Shown: positions 22,089 through 34,510, counted from the first letter of the stretch. The stretch is DNA of 64,000 nucleotides from Incurvaria masculella (GCA_946894095.1 OX335645.2:11679001-11743000), one strand, 5' to 3'. The notes: a model not told the origin generated them from the letters alone. A program made the numbers and translations.

Positions 22089-22993
22089 CTGCAACAAGCG
22101 CATCCATTCACGTCCAATATCTAAAGTATACGAAATCGATTGTAGACGACACGACATGAGCACCACCAGATTACCCCAGCTGGTAACCTGGGTTACACCG
22201 GCTGGTGACCTGGGGTACCCCGGTTGGTAACCTGAAACATGCACACCCATTCACATCCAACACTTGAAGTATAGGACGCGACATCATCACCACCAGGATC
22301 ACCAGCAGGTTACCTGCATCAAGCGCATCCATTCACGTCCAATATCTAAAGTATACGAAATCGATTGCAGACGACACGACATGAGCACCACCAGGTTACC
22401 CCAGCTGGTAACCTGGGTTACACCGGCTGGTAACCTGGGGTACCCCGGTTGGTAACCTGAAACTTGCACACCCATTCACATCCAACACTTGAAGTTATAG
22501 GACGCGGCATTCTCCACCACCAGGATCACCAGCAGGTTACCTGCAACAAGCGTATCCATTCACGTCCAATATCTAAAGTATACGAAATCGATTGCAGACG
22601 ACACGACATGAGCACCACCAGGTTACCCCAGCTGGTAACCTGGGTTACACCGGCTGGTAACCTGGGGTACCCCGGTTGGTAACCTGAAACATGCACACCC
22701 ATTCACATCCAACACTTGAAGTTATAGGACGCGGCATTCTCCACCACCAGGATCACCAGCAGGTTACCTGCAACAAGCGCATCCATTCACGTCCAATATC
22801 TAAAGTATACGAAATCGATTGTAGACGACACGACATGAGCATCACCAGGTTACCCCAACTGGTAACCTGGGTTACACCGGCTGGTAACCTGGGTTACCCC
22901 GGTTGGTAACCCGAAACATGCACACCCATTCATACCCAACACTTCAAGTATAGGACGCGACATCGTCACCACCAGGATCACCAGCAGGTTTCC
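22063..22993 (-). repeat. Tandem array of the exon's acceptor and first codons
   Basis: 'caccaccaggatcaccagca' recurs at 22063, 22288, 22515, 22742 and 22967 (periods 225, 227, 227, 225). The first copy is the real exon. Read on the minus strand, each copy gives TTGCAG (or similar), then GTAACCTGCTGGTGATCCTG, coding GNLLVILVV..MSR before diverging at CCTATACTT. Each unit also has a second, diverged half. That half has its own acceptor (CATGTTTCAG then GTTACC), several GGTTACC sub-repeats, and GGTAACCTGGTGGTGCTCAT coding NLVVLMSCRLQSIS. The intronic tails of both halves (TATACTT..A..TTGGA.GTGAATGG) are homologous, so the 226-bp unit is a dimer of about 85 and 141 bp. Confidence 0.88.
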
Positions 22994-23230
22994 TGCAACG
23001 AACACACCTTCTTCCTTTGCATGGCGCGGATGATTTCTTTCATGAAGTATTTCACACAATTCGCCATTGTGGGACAACTCAGCTAAGTACCTGCTTGGCT
23101 CCCTGGATTCATCGGACCATGCGGCTGGGTGACGATCCCAGAGTATCCCTTAGATACATGGGCGTCGTGTCGGGCATCTTTTATGTGATGTCCTGGCTTA
23201 CGCCATATGCCGCGCTTAACATAAAAAAAC

Positions 23231-23312
23231 CCACATCCAATATCTAAAGTACACGAAATCGATTGTAGTTTATGCGACATGGTCACCACTAAGATTACGA
23301 GGTTAGCAAGAA
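23231..23312 (-). repeat. Diverged outlier copy of the exon-derived repeat
   Basis: It shares 'catccaatatctaaagta' and 'acgaaatcgattgtag' with the second half-unit of the array. It retains a longer receptor-like stretch: the minus strand reads 'ANLVILVVTMSHKLQSIS', close to the exon's NLLVILVVTMSRRLRSIT. It may represent an early stage of the duplication. About 240 bp of unrelated sequence (23000-23230) separates it from the array. Confidence 0.7.
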
Positions 23313-25368
23313 GCACACCCGCTTACATCCAATATCTAAATTACTCTTCAGATAGGAATTTGTTTGCAGGCGAATTTGTTACCCATCAGAATTACACGTA
23401 GATTACCTAAACACATCCGCTTTCGTCCATTTCTACTACAAATTAGTGTGTGGATGACGCAAGATGATCACCATCTTCATCTTTGGCATGTTACCTTAAC
23501 ATCCTTTAGGTTTATCTACCTTACAAATGTATATATATAAATGTAGGTACCTATATGAAAGAAACAAAAGATTTTAGAAAAACATTATATACGTGTGCCG
23601 CAAGTGATCGTTTTAATTTTTAGGAAACCTTCAAATACTTCTTTAAAACTTCGTTAAAAATGTAACCTTTGTACTGATAAAAAGCACATTTAGTAAGCGA
23701 AAGTGTTCAAAATCTCTAATAGCACTCTTTTAGATGTATTATTGTTAATATGGTCTCATTGAAATATTTCAATAAGTCCGCGACATGTGCTTCATGTCTA
23801 TAATACTTTGACATTTTAATAAACTCACCCGACTCCTAACGAAAGGGACAGAAAGGCACCGGAACTTCGTTAGAAGGCTTTTTACGATTTCCAAAACACG
23901 GAAATAATGCCACTCAACAGCACAACTCGAGTTGTTATGTTCAATGAAGTTAGTTGACAATAACAAGGCGAGGGATGAAACCTTCCGGCTTACCAGTAGA
24001 AAGATACCTTCTAACTATAGGTTTTTGTGATAAGTCATTAGTGATTAGACATTTGCTGACGGAGACACATAAAAAACTTGGATGAAACATTTTTAATGGG
24101 TTAGTTGAAAAATATATTTCAGTATTAGTTGCAATAGCGCTTCTTCAAAGCATCGGATATGTCTTAACATATATTCATATTTTTACCTTGGCTAAAATTT
24201 AAAAAAATCATATACTTATCTCTAAATCATTTGAATATTAGAAATAATTAATACCTGGAAAAACTAGAGGCAAATTCCACTTTTAGAGACCTGAATAATA
24301 AAATCAGTGGAAAATACATTTAAGAAATCGATCGAAGTGCTGTTAAATAACGCTATTCATCAGTCGTACTTCCTTGCATAGCAATGTTCCAATCAGATCT
24401 GTGTAAATTTGTAGGAACTTTGAACGAATATAAGGCTACCTATATTAATCTAGCGAATTGATCTGGTTCGATGTTTAATGCAGCAATATATTTGTTTATT
24501 AGATGGCAAAGATAAATTGTCGACCACATTTTGTTAGTGCATAAGAAGCAAGTGTACTTTCCTCATACGACAACAAAAGAAAAAAAAGTTTGCGTTTGGG
24601 CGACTTGCCGAAGGATATTTGTAAAGGTTATGATAAAATTATCCACCCAGGACTCCAAGAAAATCAGAACCGAAGACAGACACCAAGAAGTTTTTGTGTC
24701 TTTTGTTTTTATTGTATCATCATGAGAAAATTGGAGAAGAAATACATTTTTATGAATTGCTCCGATAAAATTAGATTCGTGGGCTCATTTACAATGTTAG
24801 GTTTTACAAATTTCGTTGAAAAATGTTGTTACCAATTTATTAGCGTTGTCGACCGAGCGAACGCTAAGGAAATATCTCAAACGAAATCACTTCTACATCT
24901 TGCGATTGTTCGGGTTCTCCGGGTAAGAGCGGTGTAGGCAAATTGTCTGACAAAATTTACGACTAGTCCAAAATTGTGAGGTCGGTCAACTGTCAATAGT
25001 TACCCGATTCTTATATGCTCCAATCTTGGCGAACTGTCTCTTTAATTTAGTAGGGGCGTGTAACATTTATCACGAGTTTTATGTGCACGTGTAGCAACGA
25101 TTTTCGAGACATTTCTTTTTTCCATTAAAGTGAACATCATTGTGGTGGATTGTCAATATTTTTTTCGTATTTTTACGGGCTCACGAGATAAATTAACCGC
25201 GGTAACAAGAAATTTGTAAAAACATTTTTTGGACTCCTCATCGCGCGTTTCGCGGCTGAGAGCTAGACGGAAAAATCTGTCAAACACTTTTCCTGTAAAA
25301 GAGACAGCGACACCTACGCGAAACTTTTGCTGGCAAAGAGACAGATCTCGTGTTTTACTTTGATTTGT
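23313..25368 (-). other. Intron of the receptor gene, no other feature recognised
   Basis: AT-rich. The 115-codon plus frame at 24590-24937 and others lack motifs and are not supported. The direct context is the long intron 22089-38431. Confidence 0.45.
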
Positions 25369-25646
25369 TGGGTTCCGTACCCACAGGGGGCCAACGGAAC
25401 CCTATTACTAAGCCTCCGCTGTCCGTCCGTCCGTCAGGGCTGTATCTCATGAACCGTACGAGTATTAGCAGCTGATATTTTCACAGAGTGTGTATTTATT
25501 TTGTCGCTATAACAACAAAAAAGGTAAAATAAAAAGAAAATAATGGGGTCCCCCATACAAATAAACGTGATTTTTTTTATTTAATTCTTGTACGATGGTA
25601 CGGAATCCTTCGTGTGTGAGTCCGAGTCGCACTTGGCAGGTTTTAG
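25369..25646 (+). mobile_element. Lepidopteran 'GGGTTCCGTA' interspersed repeat
   Basis: It starts GGGTTCCGTACCCACAGGGG and contains CCTATTACTAAGCCTCCGCT, repeated GTCC (GTCCGTCCGTCCGTC), TGTATCTCATGAACCGT and CCGCTATAACAACA-like sequence. It ends ACGGAATCCTTCGTGTGTGA then CGCACTTGGCAGGTTTT. Copies at 40965-41242 (same strand) and 58545-58820 (inverted) share every one of these anchors. It is a non-coding interspersed repeat common in moths and butterflies; its class is uncertain to me. Confidence 0.8.
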
Positions 25647-26082
25647 GTAATGTTCGGATTAGCCCAGCGTTGCTCCTGCACAAGTAGAAGCTTCGCTTGG
25701 GTGAATATTTGGAAGTTTCGATGACCCGCTCGGGTGAATGTCCAAAATGAAATAACGGCGCCGTGACCGATTTTGACGCAATTTTCAGTAAATTTTTAGA
25801 TTAGCGCAGCTGTGAAGTTTGGTAGCGATCGGATCAACAAACATTTTTTTTTGTGTTTTGTTAATCACGAGAAAATCACATTCAAATCGCGGGGCGAGCA
25901 CGGAACGAATTTATCTCAGTCCCATCAAATAATACTCCAACCTGAACTGTCATCCCATACAGTGGCATTTCGCTCGGTGCACTACTATGGGATGACAGAA
26001 CGAATTGCGTTATTGATTTTGAAATGTTTGTATAATTTATAACCGTGCGAATAATTTATAATGAAAGGAACATCGTTTCCAC
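25647..26082. other. No gene; 13-bp hairpin at 25948-25999
   Basis: CTGTCATCCCATA at 25948 pairs perfectly with TATGGGATGACAG ending at 25999, with a 26-nt loop. The plus frame at 25812-26042 crosses it and is not supported. Confidence 0.5.
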
Positions 26083-26300
26083 CCGGTATCCTACGACACC
26101 TCTTGTAATTTTATGGACCTTCCCTTTATGAGCACGGCTACGATGAATTGAATGGAAAATACGGATCTTTTTTCATCGCAGCTTCGACCAACTTTATATC
26201 CAATGCGATAATACCAACCCGGGCGGGTATGGGTAGGGGACCTACAGTTTTACATGAATTCCAAACCATGCGTAGCGAACAATTCATAATGCGTAACGCG
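26083..26300 (-). mobile_element. tRNA-derived SINE fragment
   Basis: Reverse-complement match to the SINE body: 'gaccttccctttatgagcac', 'tccaatgcgat', 'accaacccgggcggg' and 'ggacctacagttttacatg'. The tRNA head is absent. Confidence 0.7.
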
Positions 26301-27924
26301 TAACAAAAATGTTACCCCACCGTGCCTTAATAAGTTTCACTCCGAAAATGTTTTCCTATCACTATCCTACAGTTTCGAAATCGCAAATAGAAAGAAAGAG
26401 GTCTCAAAGGGTATCAAACCAACGCAAGAGGATTGTTTTTAATGTATTTTTGAGAAATATACAAAAAATCTCTCACTTTTATTTCCTCTTCGATGTTAAC
26501 GGGGACATCGACTTAATAAAATTGCATTTTTTTTCTCTTATTACCTGTGGATATAAAATTGTCATATGTTTGTTATTAATAGTTAAGTTAGATGATACTT
26601 TGATTGACGGACGGATACACACATGCAGACACGATTCAAAAATAATTTTCAATGATAAAAATATTTTATTTGTTAGCATTGCTTAGTAACGTTTGGCTGA
26701 CAGAATAAATTGATGATGCCCCATCGCATCACGACCGACCAGCTTTGGTAAGAGGTTGCAAAGCAATTTGCTACTAAGTTAAATTGGACTCAGCCAAAGC
26801 AAATAGCATAAAGTTATATCTCTCTCGATTCGGAGGTTTCTAGGGAAAGATTCATATTACTCTACACGCTTCATCTGTTTTATCGGAGTCTACAATGTCA
26901 TTAGATAATTGTATTGTTGTATTGTAGACAATATCGATCAAGTCATATACATACGATAAAAGAAAGCGGAATATTGTGGACAAACCATATGGACAAAAAA
27001 CCCCGGGACAGAGTGATCTAAATAGCAACTTTTGTGAGTTTTAATTTTTAGGTTAAGTTAGTAAGACGCCCTTATAATTTCGTCATATCCGTCTCTCGTT
27101 CCTTACGGCAGAGTCTAATATGTAATTCGTTATTTATTTTCTGTAAAATGTTAAAAGTGTATGGAATTTTGCAACCGCAAAAATAGAACATATTTTTTCA
27201 CGGTAGCAGAAAAAAATGATATGAAAATAAATGTTTTTCTTATTTTTATTGGTGTATCGTTGAATTGCATGTTTCAAAAGCATTTAATTAAAATAAAACA
27301 TAATAATTTCTTCCAGGAAAAGTGTAAATTAATTATATAGGTCCGTTAATAAATCAGTTATAAACATAATTTAAGTCAAAACGTAAATGCGAAGGATTGC
27401 CAATCTCGATATGGGTACTATTCAGTATAAAAGTATATCGGTAATAAATACATTACTTTGTTACATTCTACTTCCAAAATAACAATTCCCAGTATCAAAT
27501 ACTATCACAAAATCTTAAATTTATATAAAAATATTTAGGGTTTTCCAGCAATTTTCTTATTATTTCATATAATAAGTTGTTAGTGAGTTAAAAAATAATA
27601 TATTATATTTATGCTGTTTTTAAAAAATACTTTCTTCCGGCTACGTTACACTGATTCATGTGAAGAAACCAGCCTTCGAAACAATTTTTAAAATATTATT
27701 TTTGAAATTTGGAAAATATTCACCTAAGTTCCTCGTCAGCCTCTTCCGATATTTAAAAATGTTTAAGGACTTATATCAAGGATATCAATTAAACTATCAA
27801 AAAAATCAAAACGTACGAACGTAGCTCCCAGTCGATTGATTTAACGTGCAAAATATCAGAAAAATATTTCTTAATTTGACTGAGAAAATATACACGAGTT
27901 ATTGTATGGAACTCGATCACCCCA
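26301..27924. other. No gene recognised
   Basis: AT-rich intron sequence. The 125-codon plus frame at 26309-26686 is AT-driven (rich in F, I, L, K, N) and has no motif, and a minus frame overlaps it. I do not call it a gene. Confidence 0.4.
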
Positions 27925-28218
27925 CTATCCTCTTAATATGTACATGAAGGATTTTGGAAACCAACTATGATCCAACTTCAATTCAGCCTGAACATCTCTT
28001 TGTGAAATGTTCGGTTGAGCCTTTAGTAACCACTTTACTCCGATGAGGTTTTCGTGGTTACCCGACGTCGGCAGTCGTCCCGGCCTTGAATCATCTTTGA
28101 GGCTTTCCTGGCTGCGATATAACCTAAGGTACCAATAGATCACAGTTAATAGAGAAGGATAATATCCACTAAAACCAATTGGTAAAATTTTGTGGTATTT
28201 ATGAAGCTTTAAACCCAT
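27925..28218 (-). pseudogene. Mariner-like transposase N-terminal fragment
   Basis: The minus frame reads 'SQESLKDDSRPGRLPTSG', 'ENLIGVKWLLKAQPNISQ' and RDVQAELKLDHS. This is the linker (..ESL.DD.R.GRPSTS..EN) and second helix-turn-helix of mariner-type transposases. The catalytic part is missing and the N-terminus is replaced by unrelated sequence. It is a short, decayed remnant, and the subfamily cannot be set. Confidence 0.5.
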
Positions 28219-30829
28219 TTTTTAATCAAAGTCATTTTTGCCGCATATACATTGATTAACTCTTCAATCTACACTATAACATAAACACGTAGGTAATGTT
28301 TTTTTGTTTTTATAGGGTAATCTTTGGAACAACTGAAGCGATTCTAAAATTTCATCGTTGGAAAGCTACGTTATCCGTGTCTAACATATTTCATATTAAT
28401 AACTATAGTTTATTATCTCCTTAAATTAAGCCCTGCTTGGCCGCTTCAACGGTGAACGCTACCCAAAGGGTTAGAGATATGTGCAAATGACTTACTACGA
28501 AAATATTATAAATCTTTACATATAAAAATAAGTCCGCGACAAGATATACGTGTCATTAATATTTTAGCCGCATTTGAATATTTTATGATACAATTAATAA
28601 ATTGAATACGCCGTTTGTTAAAAAAAAGCCGAACGTTTCATATTGCGCGGCAACTGTGATTGTAGCTTCATGCGGTTGGCTACACTGTGTTTTCCCGCGT
28701 AAACAGCTGTTTACGGACTGATAATATCTCACATTTCCCGCGTTATTGATTTTTAATGCAGTGTCTAAGCGTTTTACACTGTTAATACATTTCAAAAAGT
28801 GAATCAGTTTAATGAATGAAACTATTGCACTTATAGGGTTTAGTTGGGTGTGCATGGGTGGGTTAGTTGGGTGTGCATGGATGCAAGAAGTGTACAGAAT
28901 AGTTGTTTGTTATCGTTGATAGTTTATTTAATATGGATCTAATATTAAATTGTGTTCTACTTATGATTTGTGTTATGTCTGGAAATAATGAAAATCACAC
29001 CTTTTACAGTAAATTGCCTGGGCAAGGTCCAATATTATTATTTTTTATTTATGGTGTCACCTAGGTGGTCTTCTAGCTATAGTTAAACCCGGGAGGACAC
29101 CAAAAAGTTACAGAAAATGGTTGGTTAAAAACTTATTTTATTAATTTTGATTTTGCCTTCTTAAATTTTTATCTATCCATCTATCTGTCTATATCTACAA
29201 AAAAAGCTATGTGTGTATGTATGCATGTTTCCTATGGACTTCAAAACGACACATCTTTAGGCAAGATGATCCTGTGAAGTTTGTTAGGTTTGGTTGGTCA
29301 ATATATTTTTTTTCTGGTGAAAATAAAATTCAAACATTAGCATATATAGGTGAGTTTATAATAATCTACAAGCCTTATAGGGTTGATTCAGTATCTGAAA
29401 TAGAACAACTTTTGCTAAGGTATGTAATTTTTTTTGTTCCATTTTAATTTTTGAGAAATGTATACATTACATTCTTCCCAGTATTGTCAACAACTTTTGC
29501 GAAGAAACTATGTACCTAGTATGGTCGTAAACCTTAAAATAAATTGATCTGGCTGATAACCTTTTCCTTCCGATCTAAAGGAAAATATTATAGCGATAGC
29601 AGCGCCAGTCGGTTCTGCGTCAACTACTGAAGACGTACTGACCGATCTTTACCTTGATACATACATACAATCTGTCATGATGACGGCTTGTCGCGGTCGG
29701 AGCTGCCAGATATTGGTAAAGAAAATAGACCAAAACTAAACCGGAAGTATAATGATAAAATATTTTATTAGTAGTAACATAATTCATTTTGCTATATACG
29801 TAGCGTATTTAGTGTATTTAGTTTAGATTTTTATTGTAGATTAACGACTGTGACATTAATCATTTAGCTGAAATCGCAAGATAAGATTAAAATGTCGTTA
29901 CCTATTACAGCGAAAATACACAACATCGGACAACACTGAGTGAACTTTTTAAAAAAATATAATCCTTGGCCGCTGGGACTTTCAATAATTAGTAATTGAA
30001 AAATATTATTTTTAATTTTTAATTTTCACTCACATGTTCACCTATTGGAATCGGTCTTTGTCAATGTACTCTTTAATGCGATTTTGATTTCGGCATTTTC
30101 CTTTAGTGTTTCCCGAGCGAAGCCGGAACGGTTCACTTGTCGGATTTAAAAACAGGACAAATAAGCTAAAATATTTCAAAACAGCCCACGAACGAGTTTT
30201 TCTTAGTATTCAATTCAGAGTCAATATTTGTGACTTCAATTTACCGGTCATCTAAGATGAAAGCATTTTCAGACCACATTTCTTTACTTAGATGATACAT
30301 AAATACGTAGCCTTTAACTATCACTTAATTTAACTTTGTCGGGAAATGCACTAAGTCTGACTAATAAGAGAATTAATCGATGAATAACAATACGATTTTA
30401 CATTTCCAGTAGTTTCGAGTAGTTGCCACAATATCACAAAAAGAAGAAGTAATGTTTTTTTTATAAACTTTGATTCTTCCGTAACAATACATATTTAATT
30501 ATCTTTTTTAACAATCCATTAAGGCTTTTTTGAACGGACATAAACATGCGTTACGGTAAAACATTTGTAAAAATTTCATATTAAATTAAAATATTAGTCT
30601 ACACTAAATGTACAGATTATGGTGGAACAGTTGAGCTGAGGTCGCCACAAATTGTCTGACACTTCTGCTGAACTTTGTGCAACGGCGACTGTGCCATCGG
30701 AGGCAAACTTCATGACAAATTGACGGAACTTGCATTGTGCCTTCGTTGCTACTATATTTACAAGGACATGGCGTAAAGTTAGCGATATTTATGAAATAAA
30801 AATGTATCCGTCTTTATTCTGAAGAAGAA
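28219..30829. other. No gene recognised; 24-bp duplication at 28837-28883
   Basis: 'ggttagttgggtgtgcatgg' (with minor variants) occurs twice head to tail at 28837 and 28861. A stretch at 29160-29440 with 'gtgtgtatgtatgcatgttt' resembles Helitron-type debris. Otherwise AT-rich intron. Confidence 0.4.
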
Positions 30830-31475
30830 AGAAGAGAGAACTAAAATGACCACAACTATGATATATTGAGTCCTTCATGGTTTGCAATTGTTGACAATAC
30901 AAATCCTTAGACCTTAAGAAGCTGTAGTGGATGACACCAGCACTGATACCTTTTTCTGACTGAACTTTTTCTCAGGGCAGAATTTGGCCGATTGTCCTGG
31001 GTTCAACCATTCTGATGAGTGTTTCCGCTTATCGTACAGGATCTTTCTTTCCAAGTAACGATAAGATCAAACATCCTCTCGATATTGTGACGTTTGAGTA
31101 TTGCGAAGCAGGAATCGACGCGTTTTTGTTGGTGTGCGTCACTCAATTTATGCGATACCCATTTTAAGAGCTTTTTCTCTTTTCCAATTTCTTTCAAATG
31201 AATTAAATTGTTTTATCGCTCACACCAAAGCCTGCCGCTAACTCTGAAGTGGTTTGCGATGGATCTGCTACCACGATCACCTTTAAATCTTAATTGTCAT
31301 CTAGGATCCCTGGTCGTCCATGGAATTTATTCTGTAGGTTAACATTTCCAGAACGAAATCGTAGGAACCAAAAACGTACTGTGTACTCATCATTAATTCT
31401 TCGAGCTGTTTTTGCAGGACTGGTGCCACGGTAAAACTCGTATTCGTAAATAACGCGATATTTCCAGTTTTAAAT
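30830..31475 (-). pseudogene. Mariner transposase remnant (second lineage)
   Basis: Read from about 31475 leftwards on the minus strand: 'EFYRGTSPAKTARRINDEYT', 'VRFWFLRFRSGNVNLQNK' and HGRPGIL (first HTH and linker); 'VIVVADPSQTTSELAAGFGV' (second HTH); 'EIGKEKKLLKWVSHKLSD' and 'FAILKRHNIERMFDLIVT'. It then breaks where the first catalytic Asp should be (reading TWKER). Later fragments are 'SAGVIHYSFLRS' and DLYCQQLQTMKDS. At least three frame changes and a stop make it dead, and the C-terminal third with the other Asp residues is missing. It is a different lineage from the mariners at 14206 and 55133. Confidence 0.8.
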
Positions 31476-32869
31476 ATTATGAACAGAACGATGTCATAGA
31501 AAAAAACAATACAAACTAAATTAAAAACCCAAACATACAGGCCTAAATTTGAAATAAGTTTGAATTTGGAATTCCTAACCAAACGCCAGATATTTGTGAT
31601 CAAAGAAGCGTAGTAGTTCGACAAAACGCCAATTTCATATGTAAGAACCATACTAACGATACGTTGTGCACTACACCCTTTAAATATCTATGAAAAGAAT
31701 ATTGATAGTAGTGTGTGTGTGGCTTATATTTAAAAAAAATCCTTGATTATAAAATGATAACAGAAAAAACTTTCATAGATTTTTTATTCCAGTTTTAAAA
31801 ACAATCAGCTTGTAACACAATATTATAAATTCACAAAATTATTAAATACAATGACATGTATATATACTAGTAATGCTCAATCACTTTGAAAATGGAATTA
31901 CAAATACATCTTGAACACCGATCAAGATACTTTCATTTTGTTGTTCTAGTTGTTTTATTTCTGAATTGTATTATTTATTTTACCGACCGCCCGCTAGACA
32001 TTACTTTCAGGACAACTTGTATATTCCCAGTATACCACTGCTTTATCAATCTCGAGGGCAATACGACCGTAAAAAATGCCTTTTCACGATGGTCCCTTTC
32101 CTCCTAGATTGTTTCCTATTTCTTCTGTATAATACTTTTATCTAGCAGGGTTTTGCATACATAATTAATAATATACATAGGCATAGGCGGCTACCAATAT
32201 TGTTCCCACGTATATATCCCACCCATAGTAAACGAATCTATCGTATAAAGAACTTTATACGAACTAAATTTGGCCTTATACCCATTAAGATTTCTATATA
32301 AGTATTACAAATCGGTTTTGGCAACATACTTATATTAACGCTGTGATTGATATTGTTTAGAAACATTAACAAAAAGTGGTTAAATAGTTGACTTGCGTGC
32401 GATGTTTACTGCCATTGGTTTTCAAACTTCTCTAAAAAATATATAAATTTATTTGGGGCAAAGCACTTTTCCTGTTTTATTCTTTCACAATGAGGAAGAA
32501 ATCTGGAAGCAGCTGTGACTCACAGCTCGCCCCTGTTAGACAACGAAGAGATGAGATTACTTCTCCCTCCCTCAACAGCTGCCACATTTGGCCATGAAAA
32601 TAATTTGAGAATATCCCAACTCACGGTATGTGCCTAATACTATAACTGATGGTTGGTTATCTAGAAACATTTAAGTTTTTTGGACTACATTTTTTATAAA
32701 TTGCATCCGTTTTAAATCAGTTAACATGTAAGTAACAGTATAGGAATAAGTGTATTTTAACTAATACATATTTTGAATACAACTAGTTTATATAGAACTG
32801 AATTAACTTACTATCCACTACTTAATATCCAATAATATTTTTAACAATTTTAATCAATTTTAATCTCCT
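31476..32869. other. No gene recognised
   Basis: AT-rich. A frame over 31301-31651 is mainly an out-of-frame reading of the mariner remnant plus flank. Short frames at 31886-32107 have no motif. Confidence 0.4.
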
Positions 32870-33125
32870 GGTGTAGGGGCTAGAGGGCTTGCCTTTCATG
32901 CCAGAGGTTTTTGGACCAGGCCATTGGGACCTTTATGAGCGCAGCTACACTGAACTGGATAGAAAACACCGACAATTTTTTATTGCCGCTTCAATCATAG
33001 TTTTATCCCATGCGGTGGTACCAACCCGGGCGGGCTTAGCCCTACCACCTAGTAGGGGAAGGGAACCTACAGTTTAATATGGGTTCCGAACTATGGAACA
33101 GCTCGCATTCGTAACGATTCGCATT
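32870..33125 (-). mobile_element. tRNA-derived SINE fragment
   Basis: Reverse-complement SINE body: 'gggacctttatgagcgcagc', 'attgccgcttcaatcat', 'ccaacccgggcgggct' and 'tagtaggggaagggaaccta'. The head is truncated. Confidence 0.7.
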
Positions 33126-33357
33126 TCCATGTGGAGCAATATGATTCCATATCGCCAGAATAATTTCCGACAATTAATTGGGGTTTCCCTATATTGCTCC
33201 ATTTATTGCTCCACTACGTTGGGCATCAGATTCCCAGCAATAAATTGCCTCAAAGTCTGTGTACAAGCACCTTAATACCTTCAATTTTCAAGTATGAAGT
33301 TTTAATTTTTCTCTAAACTTTCCATCCCTCCTTCTATTAGTAAACACTGCATTCAAA

Positions 33358-33700
33358 AATCCGTTGCGTGGTTTAGAAGAAGTAAGCGGAGAAACAAAGG
33401 CAGATAACTCGGAGTACTTCGGTTTGAATGACAGCCACATCTTAGCGTGAGCGGAACTGAATTATATTTAACCTATCCTGTGTCTTATATAATTAAATAT
33501 ACGTGTAGTAAGTTTCATAGAATTCGGATGATGATTTTATAAGTTATGAAGGAATATACATACATTTAATACATACATACATACATTTTTGAAAATCATG
33601 AATTTCGTTTTATTATCATACATAAAGTCTACAAACTCATTATCTTATAAAACAAATCTCCATGAACACCCCTTACAGGTTGATTATTAGCATAGAATAG
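33358..33700 (-). mobile_element. Helitron 5' half, inverted
   Basis: Reverse complement of the first 330 or so bases of the Helitron at 41387-42309: 'cggagaaacaaaggcagata', the TACA/TACATACATACAT run, 'acataaagtctacaaactca' and 'ctccatgaacaccccttaca'. The 3' half is absent, and the 5' terminal TC motif is not clearly preserved near 33700. Confidence 0.65.
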
Positions 33701-34263
33701 ATTAGTATAGATTAAGCTATGCAAAGACAGACTCGTAATATTTATTAGCAACTAGTCTATAGGGTTTCTTGCTTACCGTTTGCTATGAATTTCATGTAAA
33801 AAAAATTACGAGTCAATGAGTGCATGTAACATAAAGAGATGTAATCACGCATGTACTCATAACAAATGCTTATATGTATATTCTATGCCACGGACGTAAT
33901 ATTAAAATCTGAATCTGACAATTCAATAGGCAAAATTACTGACACACATTGTAATAGAAACATTAACGTGTTTTCAATAAAAGTATAAATCCCTGAATGT
34001 CACCGACAGACATTGATAAATTCGAGTCAAAAGACTGCGTGACCAAAAGAACGAACACGACGGCGGATCATTTTTTTATTCGTATTATAACTAGTCTAGC
34101 CTTAAATACTGTTACATAAATACTTTTATTTTATAATTAAAACAATTATTTTTAATTTGGAGCACTTTCAGTTTTTTTTAAACTTATTTTCGTTTTCCGC
34201 CATTTCAAATATTATTTCATGTTTATTATCAAATTAAAATATGCAATGGGGTGCAAAATAAAA
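33701..34263. other. No gene recognised
   Basis: AT-rich spacer before the composite mariner locus. Confidence 0.4.
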
Positions 34264-34510
34264 TAGGATTACAGTGATTGACGTGCACAATATGGGTATG
34301 GAGCCGTTAGTCATATGAAAGATACTTGAAAAGCTTGGTATCAGCCGTATGATCGTATATCTTACTTTTGACAGACATACAAATACTTCTTCTGTCGAAG
34401 ACCATAAAAGAACGGAGCGGCCGCGTGCTGTTGCCAGATTTCGCTGAAACTTCATTAGGAAACAAAGTGTTTCCGCGAAAAATGAAGATTCCTGCTAGCG
34501 CTATGACTCT

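Noticed and set aside
22264..22909. Repeated plus-strand frames of 63-72 codons as a tandem protein family
   Set aside because: They are antisense readings of the exon-derived minisatellite; the receptor is on the minus strand.
22063..22993. Evenly spaced repeats as a CRISPR array
   Set aside because: Units are 225-227 bp, near-identical throughout with no unique spacers, contain receptor exon sequence, and the genome is eukaryotic.
22850..23077. Open minus frame containing GNLLVILVVTMSR as a second receptor gene
   Set aside because: Receptor similarity stops after 13 codons and turns into the repeat's intronic tail. It is a duplicated acceptor, not a separate gene.
24590..24937. 115-codon gene in the receptor intron
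   Set aside because: No recognisable domain, AT-rich codon use, no supporting context.
26309..26686. 125-codon plus-strand gene
   Set aside because: AT-driven composition, an overlapping minus frame, no motif, no splice context.
31301..31651. 116-codon membrane-like protein
   Set aside because: Its left part is an out-of-frame reading of mariner transposase (true frame EFYRGTSPAKTARR). The hydrophobic part is AT-rich flank.
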